DNA of 64,000 nt from Amphibalanus amphitrite (lineage: Eukaryota > Arthropoda > Thecostraca > Balanomorpha > Balanidae), in assembly GCF_019059575.1 (NCBI RefSeq), contig NW_024882030.1:248001-312000 (forward strand), in the 5' to 3' direction. Position numbers and translations under genes: made by a program. Position 1 is the stretch's first letter. The number at the start of each line of letters is the position of its first letter. A model generated the notes under the pieces. That model worked only from the letters and a program-made list of their open reading frames with translations, had not been told where the DNA came from and did not search any database. This document shows, one piece after another, positions 23,201 through 34,222 of this stretch.

Positions 23201-23516
23201 AAGCGTTGACAGACTCAAACCGGCACACATGCCGCCACCTGAGGACACGCTTGGTCCGAGCAGTACCGAGCCTACGGCTCCGGAGCAGCGGCCGTCACCG
23301 TCGACCTCGCTCGGGCCCCTCGCCACTGGGGCGCCCGACGAGCCGACACAGACGCCGACGACTACAAGACCGTCCAGCAAGAGGACTTCAAGACCTGGAG
23401 TGACGTCTTCCGCATCGCCGGCCGAGGACGACAAGCCGTCCGCGGCTGCGCCGGTGCACACCCGCAGCGGCCGCCGCGTGCAGTTCCGGCCGCAACCGGA
23501 CTTCAGATACTTTTAA
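20238..23516 (+). CDS. pol: Pol polyprotein of the gypsy element
   Basis: This open frame of about 1,092 codons encodes, in order: aspartic protease with DTGA at about residue 11; reverse transcriptase with YLDDILVFS at about residue 316; RNase H with VTDAS at about 468; integrase with its His-Cys zinc domain at about 674-709; and the catalytic core with HIDIVGPLP, VTDRGSQFE and an ERVHR glutamate at about 738-842. No ATG opens it. The frame is -1 relative to gag and open upstream across the gag stop, so expression by -1 frameshifting is the likely route. No internal stop is seen, so the element may be autonomous. Confidence 0.93.
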   Translation: MNDQPLKFIVDTGAGVSLVPPSYVNGTLIHPSAVSITTTSGQPLRVHGEATLDIVLPTLRRSYTWTFVVAEVTEPLLGNDFLAHNSLVVDCGSQVLRDSTTLLSAPGVPTTGQSVHLVINDLAQVPEAVRPILEDHPAVLSPNQPDYTDSPIKTTHFIDTGSAPPTFASPRKLPPDKLTAAKQALDVLLKTGVIRPSRSPWASPIHMVPKSTPGEWRVTGDYRALNAVTKPDRYPLPHIQSLSTKLHNAQWFSKIDLLRAYHQVPMNPADSEKTAVTTPFGLYEYTFIPMGLRNAGATFQRVMDGIFRDVPCVFVYLDDILVFSENQEQHEKDLRLVFSKLAEHKLRISLEKCEFMKRSLVFLGHDVTSTGVTPPKARVKEILDLPLPHDSESLRRYLGLIGFYRRMIPRFADVTFQLTELIRLNPKSKELAWTEEQTQAFSDSKAALAGACTLPHPVPHCEQYELVTDASQVAVGAALHQIVDGVPVPIGFFSRKLSQAQQKYAAYDRELLAAYLATLHFRDMIEGRHVTLRTDHKPLVRAFHSPHTAKSDRQQRHWCVVTEYITEVSYIRGSDNVVADCLSRPVNAVSLDACDLHYIAVAQKQEKERDADSADSEHQDSESGPGSRSNPQDTSRLEPVTLSGDITVLCENSGPHPRPYVPEACRRAVFDRFHGLSHPGKKGTTRLISSRYFWRDMRRDIARWVKECEACQEAKVHRHTRSPPGRFDVPSQRFETVHIDIVGPLPPSVPHGHPFTAPFRYLLTCIDRATRWVEAVPLVSITAESVASAFLDTWVSRFGVPLHVVTDRGSQFESELFSHLSSMIGFHRLRTTAYHPTCNGMVERVHRTLKAAIRARRQEWLRALPVVMLGIRAMPAESGFSAFTAVTGAQVLFPRCAVEKVPVGTKYVQELAKRMSEIDFVTLSQGSNHARTPPTHVPPDLMTCTHVWVRVDRVRHSLESPYRGPMRVIRRSPKVFTLELPTGAHDTVSVDRLKPAHMPPPEDTLGPSSTEPTAPEQRPSPSTSLGPLATGAPDEPTQTPTTTRPSSKRTSRPGVTSSASPAEDDKPSAAAPVHTRSGRRVQFRPQPDFRYF

Positions 23517-23769
23517 GTGCGCCCGCGTAGGTACGTGCGTTCGAGGACGATCCTGATCGCGTGGTGCCGACAGTGAAGTGATAACTGCGTCGCGCGGTGT
23601 AGTGATTCTTGCGTCGCGCAGGACCGTGCAGTGACAATTGCGTTGCGCCGTACCGTGTAGTGATTATTGCGTCGCGCAGTGAAGTGTCGATCGCGTCGCG
23701 CACCGAGTGATGTGAAAAGTGATTGTTTTGGCTTATCGTGTATGCGCTCCGCGCTGAGGCGGTGAGTAC
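23517..23769. other. gypsy 3' leader with degenerate repeats
   Basis: Between pol and the 3' LTR, imperfect repeats of GCGTCGCGCAG and GTAGTGATT types occur about every 40 bases. No env frame is present. The expected polypurine tract is weak (GCTGAGGCGGTGAG). Confidence 0.5.
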
Positions 23770-24401
23770 TGTGGTAACCACGTGTGTCGCCGGCCGGCAC
23801 GGGAGTTCCCGGCGCAGACCGATTCGCGCGCCGACTTGTGACGTCGCTACCCCGCCCCGGCGCTGGGGGGGCGGCCCAGGACGTGTCTGTTCGTGAACTT
23901 TGTCCCATCACGATGCGACCGCGTGGCTGCGGCCTGCGCTGCCGCAGTGCGTCGGCCAGTGACCAATCCGCGCTCCGATCGGCAGCCACGTGGTGTCCGA
24001 GTGCTTCTGCGCATGTCTGGGCCCGGCCCGCTGCGTCGGGCCGCGCGCTCCCAGGGACTTCTGGCCGAGCTCTTGGCCCGAGCAGACGCGTCACGTCTGG
24101 CTCCGCGATTTGGCCCGTTCTGTCCGGGATTTATAACTTAGATTAGGCAGGGCATATTTGGCAAACTTGGATTTCATTCTCGTCTCTTCGTCGCTCCATT
24201 GTCTGATTCGCTGTTTTGGTTTTTGACTTCGTTTTGGTAATTTAAATATAACAACCCGCTCTTTTGATTAATTCTTTTACTTGGGGCCGTTTGGATCGAA
24301 CTGATTGAATTTTTGGAACACGCACCAGGTTGATATTCTCCATTTCTGATTACCGTAAAATACAGTCACTGATATGTGGTGAACAGCCCCACAGCACCAC
24401 A
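23770..24401 (+). repeat. 3' LTR of the gypsy element
   Basis: This 632-base LTR is paired with 18378-19009. It is followed by the GGCT target duplication at 24402-24405. Confidence 0.95.
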
Positions 24402-24616
24402 GGCTATTCTGTGAGTTTGACTTTTTAACACATACCGTTGTTGGTCGGAAACTCAGGAGTCATGACGTCACTAAAACCTCAATCTTAATTTTCCCCACCA
24501 ATTTGTTTGAAATTTCATCGCAATGAACTTCAATGGAATTCCTACATGCAACCAGAATTTGGCGCTTCTGCGACGCGGCCGTTTTTTTAAGCGCGGCGAA
24601 AAAAGTGGGGGGTTAA
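24402..24616 (-). mobile_element. family-B fragment between gypsy and the 11.3-kb element
   Basis: On the minus strand it reads the 5' part of family B: CCCCCCACTTTTTTCGCCG, then a GCGCCAAATT-like block, ATTGAAGTTCATTG, and GTTTTAGTGACGTCATGA. It breaks at the TTAA of the terminal hairpin (24613), where the 11.3-kb element is inserted. The remaining end of this copy is at 35948-35967. Confidence 0.7.
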
Positions 24617-26499
24617 AGGGACTATCCCACCTTCAAAAAAGTCCCGTTTAGGATTCGGAAATGTTACTCAGGGTATTGTGACGAATTCTGCAAGTTATTA
24701 CGCATTTTCATACTATACTTTTTAAGATATTTCGACTTTTATATTTAATCGTGACGTCATTTAGATCGGATCTGTGACGTCATGAAGGATTTACTTCATG
24801 CCAATGAGGGGGAAAATTTGGCAGCAAATATATTTGCTTTCAAATATGACGCGGCTCATACAATAACAAAAGTGTCTCTGATTTGGCATTTTGTAGTTGG
24901 CAATATGATACCTTACTGATGCCTAGTCAATGTAAGTTTGTTGGACTTCCTGCACATAAAATTCAAATACTAACACCACAATTCACATAGGAAAGGAGCA
25001 TATTTTCACCATTACTTTTAACATGTTTGTGTCAATTTTAGATACAAAGTGAACAAGTCTGAAATCTGGATGAAAATAACAAACAATCTTTCCTGACCTA
25101 ACCTTACCTACTTTCCTAAAATGTTTGTAATACTAACCTAAAGCCTCCATGCCAGATGCCTACAACCTACAAACCTTGCAACCAGCGTAATACATAACAC
25201 CTCACAAGCTATTCCATTCCGAACCTATTGATTAGGATCTTTGGTATGCTTTTACTCATTTCATCTTAGCTTGCTATCATGCAGGTCTCAAAAGAAATGT
25301 TTTGTTTTTCCTTCTTAGCTGTTGAAATTTCTTTAAAGCCAACAAAACACACCATGCAGTAAGCACATGACAGAGGTCTCTGTCACTGCATGAGGAAACT
25401 CGCAATGCTGCTTGCAGGGTGTTGACAGAAAGTGATCAGTAAGTTATGAGTTTTGCATACTACTATATTTTTTTTTGTATACAAGGAGTTTGTCAGAGAT
25501 TGAACATGTCAACACACACACATGTTCAACACACACACACAGCAATAACACACACACACACACACACACACACTACACAACATCGTACCCGATTGCTGCT
25601 GCCCGGGGCCCGGACACCTGGTGACTATGTCCGGAGGGCTGCTCGGCGGGCTGCTGGCGGGGCCGTCGTGACCTGTGGCCAGGTGGTTTTACTTTGCACT
25701 TAATTTTCGTGTTAATATTTCCTTTTTTGTGTGTTTTTTGTGCTTATGTTTTGTGGGAAAGGCGCTTTGATTTAAGCATTTTGCTTTCGCGCCGATCCGC
25801 GATTATTTTCGCCGATATTTTTTGTTCGTGGTTACCAAAATACACTGAATGAATGAAATGAATGAATGTCTCAGCATCATATTTGAATACTGACAATTAT
25901 ATACACGAGCATTGGCCCATCAATTGAAACTTGAGAAGTAGATAAGTGCGTAACAAAATGGGTTCATGAAGAGTAAATTGCCTATATAAAACATGCAATG
26001 TTCACTATATAACATACTGCATAAAAAACGTAGCCTGCTCCATAAAAATGTAGTCTGTTGACTGTTATGTCATGCCATGTCATGTCATTTTTGCGCCTAT
26101 GGTCAAAGCCGCTTCTTCAATTTGCTTCTTCATTCAGTGCAGGGATGCAGCCAAGGGGGTGTTCATGTCCCACGGGTGTCATGGTCTCCCCCTGAAGGTG
26201 AAAAATAAAATAAAATAAAATAAAATAAAAATTAATTAAAATTAAAACAAATTAAATTAAAACAGCTGCACCACACCCCCAAAAATAGTGGGCCAAATCC
26301 GAGGAGTTTTCCTTTTGAAGGGGGTACGACACTAGGCCCCGACCTGTGGCCCCTCCCTCAGCAAAATCTTGCCTACGGTCCAATAATTTGTGTCTATGCT
26401 ATATTTCTCTGACTATTCTATACAGGAGCTATGCAATCCTGTTTTATTTCTAGGTTCATGCTATTCTGAGGTGAAACATTTTACTGGCGTGGTGGCACT
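24617..26499. other. AT-rich left part of the family-G element
   Basis: No gene is seen. An AC microsatellite occupies about 25514-25573, and an AAAAT pentamer run about 26203-26232. Two TGACGTCAT sites lie near 24752-24782. Confidence 0.5.
25514..25573. repeat. AC dinucleotide microsatellite
   Basis: Alternating CA repeats, lightly interrupted (CATGTTCA, AGCAATA), run for about 60 bases. Confidence 0.85.
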
Positions 26500-28199
26500 T
26501 TGTCAGTGTGGGGTGAGGTAGGTGTGGCTGTGATGTGGCTGACCCTGTCGGGTACCACTCCCCCTGACCCGCCCGCGCGTCCCGTCAGGTTGCCGTGTGG
26601 CGCGGCGCTCCGTCAGCTGCTGCGCCGGGGTTAGCGGCGCTCAGCAGCTATCAGCTGACACGGCGCGCCGTGCTCGATCGCCGCGGCGCATGTGCCGCTG
26701 CGCGACGCGCCGGGCGCCGACGGCCGTCGTCTGGCAGCAACAGCGCTGCCAGTGACTCGCTCTGCTGCTGCAGAAGCTGGACAAGGATCGTAGAATCGTG
26801 GCGTTCCATCCGTAAAAGTCGATCCCAGGCGGCCTAGTCGGAGAACAGGCCTAGTCGCCGGGCTGTCAGCCACCGAATAGCAACTGGCGCATCGCAACTC
26901 GGAGCTGGCCGCCCCGCCGAGGCTGAGCACACCACACCCTGGAGGACCTGCGCGCGCGCCGAGCTGGAGCAGGAGAGCGGGAGACGCGCGGCTGACCTGC
27001 GCCTCGAGCAGGGGCGCGCGCGGCTGGTCGAACAGGCGCGCAGGTGCTGCGGCGACTCGAGAAACAGGCTGAGTGTGAGGTGTCCTCCAGTCAGCAGGCC
27101 GCCGCTCAGATGCAGATTCTCAGGCTCACTGCCAGACTGTGGGGCGGCGCGCGCCACGCCACTTCAGCACGAGCCTGTGATCTTGTAAACTGTGAACACT
27201 GCCAGTTCGGAATTAAAAGAGTAAAATCAGTGAACGTTCACTTCGGCTTCATCGACGAGAGCAGCCATCCATGCGCGGCGCGCGCCGCCCCCGGCCGCCG
27301 CCGCCGTCGCGGCTGCTGTGCGGCAACACGTTCTGTTGCCGGTTCAAGTGTGCTGAGATCTTCGTCTGTCTCAGCAAAGTGTATGATGGGGCGGCCCGCG
27401 ACCCGGCGGTGTTTTTCGCGACGCTGCCGGCCTTGCAGAACGGTGTGCCGGTGGCTGATTGCGGCCCGGCGGCCGGCCGTCCGGGACCCGCGCGCTCACC
27501 ACGTCCTGTCCTGCTGTGATCAAACTGTGAACTCGGCGCGACACGACTGGCGAGCGCCGAGTGTGTGTTTATGTATCTATACGTGTGTGGAGAGGGGCGG
27601 CGGCAGTGGCCTGCCGCGCCACGCCGCCCGGGGAGTGTCCGCCGCGTATTTTGTGTGCTGTAGCCGTCCCTCGGTCCTCGCTCGATGTGCCGGCCGCCAG
27701 TGACGCTGCCTGCAGGACTGACGGGCGACGGCGGCCGGCTGGTATTCAGCTGTGCCCGGGTCGTTGGCGTCTGCCACCAACCGAGAACGGACCTGTGAAC
27801 CGTGGCCAATTGCCGCAGACGCTGCCCTCTTAATGAATGTTGCTCGCCGTCGTGGACTCCACGAATCCCATGACACTGTCGTTCCCTTCACCAGCTAGGA
27901 GAGATACCGCAAACGTGTTGTTCGTTTCATTGAGCTGCGCACCATTGAGTGCGCCGAGAGCGCACCATTGAGTGCGCCGAGACTGACGTTATTTATCTGA
28001 ATATTAATATATCCCTAAAATTATGTGCCACTTTCAATGAAAGCATACAAGTTCAAGTTCATTTATTCACGTTAATCCGCCTTCGCGGCTTTTCATCAAC
28101 GCATGTCAATTAGCATAAAAACAAGTAGGCATGGGTAAAATACAGGCACACGATCATTCGTACACATCGTTAGAACAGTTGGTATGTAGGTTGTGGGTA
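26500..28199. other. GC-rich stretch with broken coding-like sequence
   Basis: The stretch is very GC-rich and several frames give short runs resembling coiled-coil protein on the plus strand (LLQKLDKD near 26770, LRRLEKQAECEVSSSQQAAA near 27047), but every frame is soon stopped. It could be decayed exons of a host gene or simply CpG-rich DNA. I recognise no family. Confidence 0.3.
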
Positions 28200-28240
28200 T
28201 CATGAGATCACTATGACTGTTTGCGTAGCATATGAGTTAA

Positions 28241-28304
28241 GGCGTAACAGGCTGTGGCGGCGGCCTGTTACGCCCTGTGTTTTGCGCATCCGCAAAACAC
28301 AGGG
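28241..28304. other. two adjacent perfect hairpins
   Basis: A 12-bp stem (28241-28252 with 28263-28274) and a 14-bp stem (28273-28286 with 28291-28304, loop CATC) sit back to back and overlap by two bases. No transcript is assigned. Confidence 0.7.
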
Positions 28305-28505
28305 TACGCATGAAAACTCATTCGATTTCTGTATATAAGAAACGAGACAGAGACGGGAAGGAATGTCACACCCGGGTGGCCGCAGGCGGCGCCCACACAC
28401 TGGTTCCACTAAATCGTAGAACCACCGTCAACGCAATAAAATGGATATTAGATATCACAAAAACAAACGGCGCGGGCAGCTCGTGGCGGCGCAGTCGCCG
28501 GTCTC

Positions 28506-29501
28506 TCATCGCTGCACCACATTGAACATGTCGCGCACTGTGTTGGCTAGTTTGGATAACAGCCGCTGGGCGTCGCTGCTGTTGCGCGCCCGCCGGCCGA
28601 GCGCAGAGTGCCGGCGTGCGTCTCCAGGCGCCGCTGCAGGGCGCGGAACCGGAGCCAGCCGGTGGGCGGCACCTGGCCAGCGTGCGCGCCGCACGCCGTC
28701 AGCAGCAGGCCCAGCTTGTCCAAACAACTGCAGCTTGGCCTCGGAGCGGGCCCACTCGGAGCGCTGCGAGTCGGCCGCCGCTGCTGCGGGCGGCTCGCCC
28801 TCGGCACGGTTCTCGCGCTGTTTCTGCTGAATCTCCGAGACCAGTTGAGCGCTGATGGACGGGGTCAGGGACGCCGGCGGCTGCGGCCGCGAGCGCTGCC
28901 CGGTCCTTAGTCGCGTCACCAGGTCGTCGCTGCGCTTGGCGCGCTCGGAGAGGTTCGAGTACTCGGCGCGGCGCTGCGTGCGCGGACTGGGCACCGGGTG
29001 GCCGGCGGTATCACGGGACCGCCGCTCGACAACTGGTCCCTCAGGCCCGGCGGCGTCGGCGGGAACGTCGGGTCGACGATAAAGTCGGCCTCGATGTCGT
29101 CAGGAGGCGGCAGTTCCATCGGCGGCGGGGGAAACCCCAGCTCGGCAGGTTTCAGTTTCTGGCGCGAAGACGGCCGGCGCCGGTCGGTCGCCGACTCCGC
29201 GCCGGCCCCGTCCCCGCCGCGCCGGCAAACACTAGCGGACTGAGCCGCGACAGCCGCGGTCTCTGAAACTCACTGTTGGACGAGTTGGACCGCACCATGG
29301 CTGAGGGCTTCTTGGCGGCGGCGGCGGAAGCCGGCGGCCGCACGCCCTCTGCTTTCGTGTGACTGCGCAGCGCGCGGGCCTCGCCTGCCGCTCCCGCGGC
29401 CGCCTCGCCACCCTCCGCACTGCCGCGCAAACCGCTCTCCCGCAGCGAGTCCAGGAAGGCGCCGATGTGCGCGCCTTTGGGCAGCGTACCGTACAGTATG
29501 T
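28506..29501 (-). pseudogene. frameshifted exon of a proline-rich, Abl-like C-terminal tail
   Basis: A splice acceptor (ATTCTTTTTAG) precedes a frame starting ILYGTLPKGAHIGAFLDSLR. It continues through Ser-rich AMVRSNSSNSEFQRP, then in another frame ELGFPPPPMELPPPDD, then NLSERAKRSDDLVTRL, and ends RLLSKLANTVRDMFNVVQR before a stop. FPPPP is the Ena/VASP EVH1-binding motif, and the last residues resemble the end of the F-actin-binding domain of Abl-family kinases (SDIVQR at the human end). At least two frame changes are needed, so this is a decayed or badly sequenced exon. The Abl assignment is tentative. Confidence 0.35.
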
Positions 29502-30259
29502 CTAAAAAGAATGTACCGTCGCCACTACGTGGCGCTGGTGTCGCGAGCCGGTAGTTGGCTGAATCCGCACCAGACCACACATTCCCAAGCGCTAAGGTGA
29601 CAGCTGCTCAGCGGCCGGTAGTAGCGTAAGCCCGAACCTTCGTGACACGACCCCGGGGGGGGGGGGAGGGGATCGGGCGGGGCAGCGCGTGTAGGGAGGG
29701 GTGCTCCGGTGGGCTGGCAGTTGTCGCGGCCAAAAGTCAAGGAGTCACACACCAAGCGAACGGACGCTGATGTGGGTTCGTGGGGATCGTGAACTTGTGT
29801 GTGGTAGGTGCGTCTTGCGATGCACGGGTGATACGCCATGGGTCTAAGCCAAATGATTCAGGGGAGAGCTGAAGAAAAACACCTGGTCAACTACGGCGAA
29901 TAATGGTGCTGAAAAATGGAAAGTATGGGTCAATGCAAGCATTCATGATTATAAACAACTTTTCTGAGGACGCAAAGGCCAGCATTGAATAACTATATCC
30001 GGATCGAAATTAGCAGTGATTTATAATTACATGCCAAACTAATAGCGCTGCAAAACCCACCTAGTAAATTGTCAAGTCGGATTCATACCGACTTGAATTA
30101 AACTATCCTAAATTAGATTGTTAATTAACTTTCTAACACTGACGTTCTTTATCATATGATAAGCATGGGGTTAACCAAGATTCAGCATCTTCCGCGCTCA
30201 AACAATCACCCGTAAGGTTAGAACACTAATGGCCAGGGAAAAACAAGGTCGGGATTTGA
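29502..30259. other. non-coding sequence
   Basis: A 12-base G run lies near 29656. I see no gene or recognisable repeat. Confidence 0.4.
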
Positions 30260-30943
30260 TTAACCTCGCAAAATGGTCACATGGGAAGGCGGCTCGGTGG
30301 TATTACGTTTGTCATGCTCAGCCGCGCCAAATAGTAGAAATATGCACAGTGTATACACAAAATATATACATTTTTCCGGGCAAGACCATTGTGAGGCCCT
30401 AGGGTCAGCTTATAAGACAAAACCCTTTTAGCTCATCTGTTTTTCGTCAATAACTCCCGATCAACTAAAGCTACCGAGTCGATAAAGCCACTAATGGACA
30501 TGGAAAGACCTGCCAAATCGATTGATATGCAATATGACCTCCTTTGACCAGCTTCGTGACCTGACGGGCTGTGACCTGACCTTGACCCAAAGTTAACACC
30601 TTAAGTTGATCTCACCCGAAGAAAAAGTATACCATTCGACACGCCTGAGCTAGACAAACACGACGCGGCTAAAATCGCGGATCTGCGATCATTTTAAGCG
30701 AAGTTATTTACCAAAAACTGAACCTGTGCCTTGGACCACTTGACCTGACCTCAGAAGTCATCGGCTGACCCTAGTCCTTAAAATCGGAGACCAATCGCTG
30801 CATTTCGTAACGACGGACACGATCGTTTCTTTCGTGAGGCTCTAGTAGGGGCGAATCGGCGAAGGGGGTTGTTCCCTCAGTTCCAACCCCCCCCCCCAAC
30901 GCCCCCTCGGTATTCAGAAAACCTGAAACCTGGTGAGGGTTAA
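30260..30943. mobile_element. divergent family-A-like MITE
   Basis: TTAA bounds both sides (30260-30263 and 30940-30943), with ends CCTCGC and GGTGAGGG. The right end has a C-tract hairpin, and the interior contains TGACCTGACC arrays. The left end is short and diverged, so the boundary there is uncertain. Confidence 0.45.
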
Positions 30944-31191
30944 AACGTTGCTCCTGAACGAGGAAGAAATGTAAAAGTCAAAGCTCTATAGACGTCCTGT
31001 AAAAATGGCCATAATAAATAAATTGGTTAGAGATAAGATGCTTTTTGAACGACTTTTTTCATATAAAATCGGGTGCTGGGACCAATCTCATGAACGCTTT
31101 AGAATGGACAGGGCGTCACTGGCTTATGTTTCGGTGCAGAAAACGGCTATTAAATGCAAAATGGTTTTCACGCATTTCAGTCAATTGTATA

Positions 31192-31666
31192 TTAAAGGGA
31201 CACTCCCACCTTAACATTAGTTTTGAGTTGAGATAGCCAAATTGGTGGCCATGGCCTGCAAATACCGGTTTGGGCACTCACAACATCGACAAATGCTTTA
31301 ATTCGGATATATGGAATTTCAAACTTGCAGTTTTCGGATTCTAAGGGGCTAGTGCATTGGTATGCCCCCTTAGAATTTGTGACGTCAGCGGAGATCTAAC
31401 GATTTTTAAATCTTTTACTAAAACGTTTGGTAGCACGCGGTGGTATATGCTGCTTTGCGCGCAACAAATGCCGCACTTTCAAATAAAGTCGCTAGGAACA
31501 GCGGAGATCCCAAAAAGTAAACAAAAGTAAAAGTCTAATATCTTGAAAACCGGTGAATATTTTTCGATGAAATTTGGTAGATATTCGTTTTCGCTCTTTC
31601 TGAACCGAGCGACATCACTTTCGTGCCAATTCATTAACTTTTTTGAAGGTGGGAGGGTCCCTTTAA
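31192..31666. mobile_element. 475-bp family-G MITE
   Basis: TTAA (31192-31195 and 31663-31666) bounds inverted ends AAAGGGACACTCCCACCTT and AAGGTGGGAGGGTCCCTTT. There is no coding capacity. It is the compact relative of the 11.3-kb element that surrounds it and lies in the opposite orientation. Confidence 0.8.
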
Positions 31667-31814
31667 CGGTCCTAGTGGCCGAACTAAAAAAGTTCGGTAG
31701 CGTTTTGCATCTGTTACGCCCTAAGAAACTACACCATCTGTTGAAGTGCAGGGCGGCCTTATTTGAATGGGAGGGCGCATTATGCATCAATCGTGTGCTT
31801 CCGTTTGTTTTGGA

Positions 31815-31852
31815 CTGCATTTTACCACATCCACTGCTGTGGTAAAATGCAG
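31815..31852. other. 15-bp perfect hairpin
   Basis: CTGCATTTTACCACA (31815-31829) pairs with 31838-31852 over an 8-base loop. No function is assigned. Confidence 0.7.
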
Positions 31853-32241
31853 TGAATACGACATCATCTAATGCCGTGAATACGACAGCATTTCATTTAT
31901 AAGATTGGGACAATGGAGTCGCGCCCCGCGAGCTCGGTTTTCCGCTCGGCCGCTACGGGCTGAGGAAGTCGATCTTCGCCTGAGGGCAGGACGGAGGTCA
32001 GCGAGGGAGCGCGGGGTCAGCCAGGTATCGCCCAGTGCCGAGCGAGTGCCGCTCCCTCCCCTCTCTTCCCCTCTTCTCCCCTCCCCACCTCGGTATAGAT
32101 GGGGAGGGACCGAACTGCCAATGACATGCGAGCGGTCAAGGCCGCTCGCGCAGCAGCGACCCTGGCGGCCGGGTGCCGCAACTGGGATTCAGCCAAGTTA
32201 CCGATTCGCCTCCTGTGGGAGAGCCAAACCAGGGGACATAC

Positions 32242-32514
32242 TTTTTAGATATACTGTACCGCATGAAGGACTCGTTGACGTGGTGCTCCTCCAGCGGCGC
32301 CACCTGCCGTTCGTCCTGCTCGTCGTCGGGGACGCCTGCTCGGGTCATCAGCAGCGGCCGGTACCTTCGGCAGCGGCTCCTCTGCAGGGGCCTCCTCCAG
32401 CTCGGAGTTTTGACAGCTCGGAGCGCTGCGAGCTCAGTTTGCGCGGCGGCTGCGCCGGCGACGCCCTCCGAGTCCTCGGCCACCTCCTCCGTGTACGAGC
32501 TGTCCCGCAACGAG
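32242..32514 (-). CDS. candidate host exon, unrecognised
   Basis: An acceptor (CACGCCACAG) and a donor (GTATGT) bound a 273-base open frame on the minus strand. It reads LRDSSYTEEVAEDSEGVA and further on DDEQDERQVAPLEEHHVNES, acidic and protein-like. It could be an upstream exon of the same decayed gene as 28506-29501, but the splice phases do not obviously agree. I recognise no domain. Confidence 0.3.
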
Positions 32515-32752
32515 CTGTGGCGTGCACAGGGGGCGGGGACGGGGAACGGTCAGAGCTGGGGCGTGCACAGGAGGGGTTTGGACACGGTCAGAGCTGGGGT
32601 ATATGCGGGAGGGCGGGGGGCGTGGACTATCGCAACTGCACCAATCGAAAATGCGACCGAGTCATATCCATACCCTTGAAACAAAAAGTTATAGAATTGT
32701 GACGTTACACTCAAAACACGACAAAGTATATCTCTACTCTAGTCTCTATGCT

Positions 32753-34222
32753 TTAACCCTCGCCTGCACATGCCATTTTCCCATCCTAGAACGCACATTG
32801 GGGGGGGCGGTTGCCACCCCCCCCCCGCGCCATTTCGTTCCTGTTGGAGATAGAGCTTCGCGGTAAGGACCAAAACGATTTTTTGGGAAGAGACGAATCC
32901 AATGATACCCAGTTTTACCTTCTCAGGTCAGTCATTGACCTTCCAGGTCAGGTCAAACTAAAAAATGTTGCTTTTTGTGGCCACCGTTGGAATATCACGT
33001 GCTGTGCCCATCATATACTGAGTTTGTGGTGCCAAGCCAGCTAAAACAGCTCTTTGTCACACTATCCGACTAGATTTTTACTGGTTGTGACCATTTCAGG
33101 TCAAGTTAGGTCAAGGTCAATGATATGTGTTTGTCTGTGTGTGTCTGTGTGTATACTGATGTGTGCACAGAATGGTTTGTGTGTCCCTATTACATGGCAT
33201 CATAAACTGAGAAGCTTTTACCAAAAAATGCAGCAAAAAAACTTCACTTAACCCTCGCCCATGTAGGGGGGGGGGTTGGTGCAACCCCCCCCCTAAGGTT
33301 TTTCGGAAATAGTGCAAAAACGGCGGCGCGCAGCGCCGCCAAATTTTGGGTACCTTATGGGGCAAACCTTGCGCATCTTTTGATAAAAAAAATTTGACCG
33401 GGTCATGTCAGGTCACGGAGTTATGACGTCACAAAGGGAACAGCCTCCGGACGGATTTTCACAAACTGAGTGCCAACGCCCGAGGTTTCCTGCCGGTGTT
33501 ACGGACATCGGTTGATGGATCGTGATGAAACTTCCCATGCATGTTGGGGCAAGTATTGGCTATCATATGGTATAAGAAACTTGACCGGGTCAGGTCAGGT
33601 CACGGAGCTGTGACGTCACAAGAGGAACAGCGTCCGGTACTATTTTTGAAAAGCGCCCGAACCACTATTTTGCTAATTCTTGTCACCTCAATGAGAATAT
33701 GCAGCAATATTAGCTTCTATAGGGAGCAAATGGACCTTCCAAATCCAAAAATACAATCAGATTTCAAAAATTTAATTTTTGATTTTTCGAATTTCTGCCG
33801 CCGACTGTGACCTTGCCGATATCCGGCGCTCCCAACGCGTCATTTTTAGAGCTAGGGAAACGAAATACATACCAAACGATAGAGAATTGATCAAGGAACA
33901 CGATAGTGAAGGTTTCAAGTCGATATCTCCCACCGTTTTTGCCGCAATCGCCGCGGAAAGTTAAAAAAAGCCTATTTTTCCGAAAATTTGACCTTTGACC
34001 GGTCAAAATTAGGTCAAATGTTGACCTAGGACCAAAAAATATACCACCAATCGCGAGATCTCGGCGAGAGCAATCCGTTGGTCTTTTCCGCTAAGCTCTA
34101 CGACGCTCCGTTTTCAAACGCCAAGGGGGGGGGTCGCACCAACCCCCCCCCCTGCATGGGCGAAGGTGGCAGATCGCCGTTTACGGGCGAGGGTTAAAGG
34201 CCCCCCGTGCAGGCAAGGGATA
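32753..34222 (+). mobile_element. family-A MITE, split by another MITE
   Basis: It starts TTAA CCCTCGCCTGCAC and follows the PLE1-inserted subfamily (GTTGCCACC hairpin, GTGTGTCTGTGTGTATAC stretch) up to about 33247, where a second element is inserted. A remnant right end (CCCGTGCAGGCAAGGG) lies at about 34202-34218. Confidence 0.65.
33248..34197 (+). mobile_element. family-A' MITE nested in the family-A copy
   Basis: TTAA (33248-33251 and 34194-34197) bounds ends CCCTCGCCCATG and TTACGGGCGAGGG. The interior is nearly the same as the element at 8520-9468 (CATGTTGGGGCAAGTATTGG stretch). G/C-tract hairpins lie inside both ends. Confidence 0.85.

Larger units (their letters stand above)
18374..24405 (+). 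mobile_element. Ty3/gypsy LTR retrotransposon, CsRn1-like
   Basis: A complete element with 632-base LTRs is flanked by GGCT (18374-18377 and 24402-24405). The LTRs start TGTGG and end CCACA and differ visibly at one base, so the insertion is young. The primer-binding site resembles the 3' end of tRNA-Trp. The gag zinc motif is C-X2-H-X9-C-X3-C. Those two traits define the CsRn1 clade. Gag and pol are in different frames and no env-like ORF follows. It lies just upstream of exon 1 of F-box copy 1, in opposite orientation. Confidence 0.92.
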
